A DNA stretch of 14,399 nt from an uncultured Prevotella sp. (lineage in GTDB: Bacteria > Bacteroidota > Bacteroidia > Bacteroidales > Bacteroidaceae), in contig CAJJWN010000060.1 of assembly GCA_905196835.1 (NCBI GenBank), forward strand, positions 1 through 14,399. Direction: 5' to 3'. The translations under genes and the position numbers were made by a program. The notes under the pieces were generated by a model that saw only the letters and a program-made list of their open reading frames with translations, searched no databases and was not told the DNA's origin. Shown piece after piece: positions 14,389-14,399 of this stretch. The number at the start of each line of letters is the position of its first letter. Within the stretch, counting starts at the first letter, position 1.

Positions 14389-14399
14389 CCCCCCCCCCC
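14389..14399. repeat. C11 homopolymer run at the window edge
   Basis: The window ends inside a run of at least eleven C. This may be a genuine long homopolymer, a sequencing or assembly break at such a run, or a chance window boundary. Its true length cannot be seen. Confidence 0.8.

Larger units (their letters stand above)
13891..14399. other. 509-base non-coding upstream region
   Basis: No convincing gene is seen. The region holds the candidate operon promoter, the inverted-repeat leader element and two G/C homopolymer runs, listed separately. On the minus strand one frame is open from the window edge to a TAG at 14206-14208 (about 64 codons), but its composition does not look like a recognisable protein, so I do not call it. 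Confidence 0.7.

Noticed and set aside
14206..14399. About 64 open codons on the minus strand, entering from the right edge
   Set aside because: It has no start in the window, begins in a poly-G run and shows no recognisable motif. It could be the end of an upstream gene, but I cannot support that.
1..14399. CRISPR arrays, tRNA or rRNA genes, insertion sequences
   Set aside because: I found no regularly spaced repeat-spacer pattern, no tRNA-like cloverleaf and no transposase-like product in the window.

Overview
The window is one co-oriented, minus-strand type V pilus (fimbria) locus of a Bacteroidales bacterium. The lineage is supported by the DUF3575 + DUF3868/OmpA-like + FimB/Mfa2 + Mfa1 gene set, by Bacteroidota-style lipoprotein signals (Cys followed by Ser/Asp/Glu), by start regions that are A-rich and mostly lack a Shine-Dalgarno sequence, by a TAnnTTTG-type -7 box ahead of the first gene, and by a C-terminal tail on the last gene resembling a type IX secretion (T9SS) sorting domain. 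The DNA is fairly GC-rich for the order. I cannot resolve the genus.

Layout in the direction of transcription (right to left). The right edge (13891-14399) is non-coding. It holds a G11 run at the very end, a G8 run, a candidate promoter and a leader of about 200 nt containing a 114-nt inverted-repeat element. Eight genes follow: a DUF3575 outer-membrane barrel (13360-13890); a DUF3868/OmpA-like/TPR lipoprotein (11474-13252); a FimB/Mfa2-type anchor lipoprotein (10557-11462); the Mfa1-type major fimbrillin (9182-10420); three further fimbrillin-like lipoproteins (7686-8849, 6259-7638, 5029-6237); and a 1579-residue secreted protein (268-5007) with four divergent repeats and the T9SS-like tail. 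A 13-bp-stem hairpin at 144-180 probably terminates the unit.

How the parts fit. The first two products look like assembly or outer-membrane accessory factors, and the third anchors the fibre. Each of the four fimbrillin-type proteins has a lipobox Cys and then, 26-38 residues downstream, an Arg in a small or polar context, as expected for precursors processed by an arginine-specific protease before strand exchange. Their C-termini suggest an order. The anchor and the major subunit share nearly the same C-terminal strand, while the last fimbrillin lacks this strand, which would suit the distal end. The big final protein sits where mfa5 lies in the Porphyromonas gingivalis mfa cluster, but it has no visible von Willebrand A domain. 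I infer that it is a different kind of tip or accessory adhesin.

The most unusual non-coding part is the 332-base gap directly downstream of the major subunit gene. It contains a perfect 24-bp palindrome, a hairpin with arms of about 21 bp, and 22-bp tandem repeats. This block separates the abundant subunit from the minor ones.
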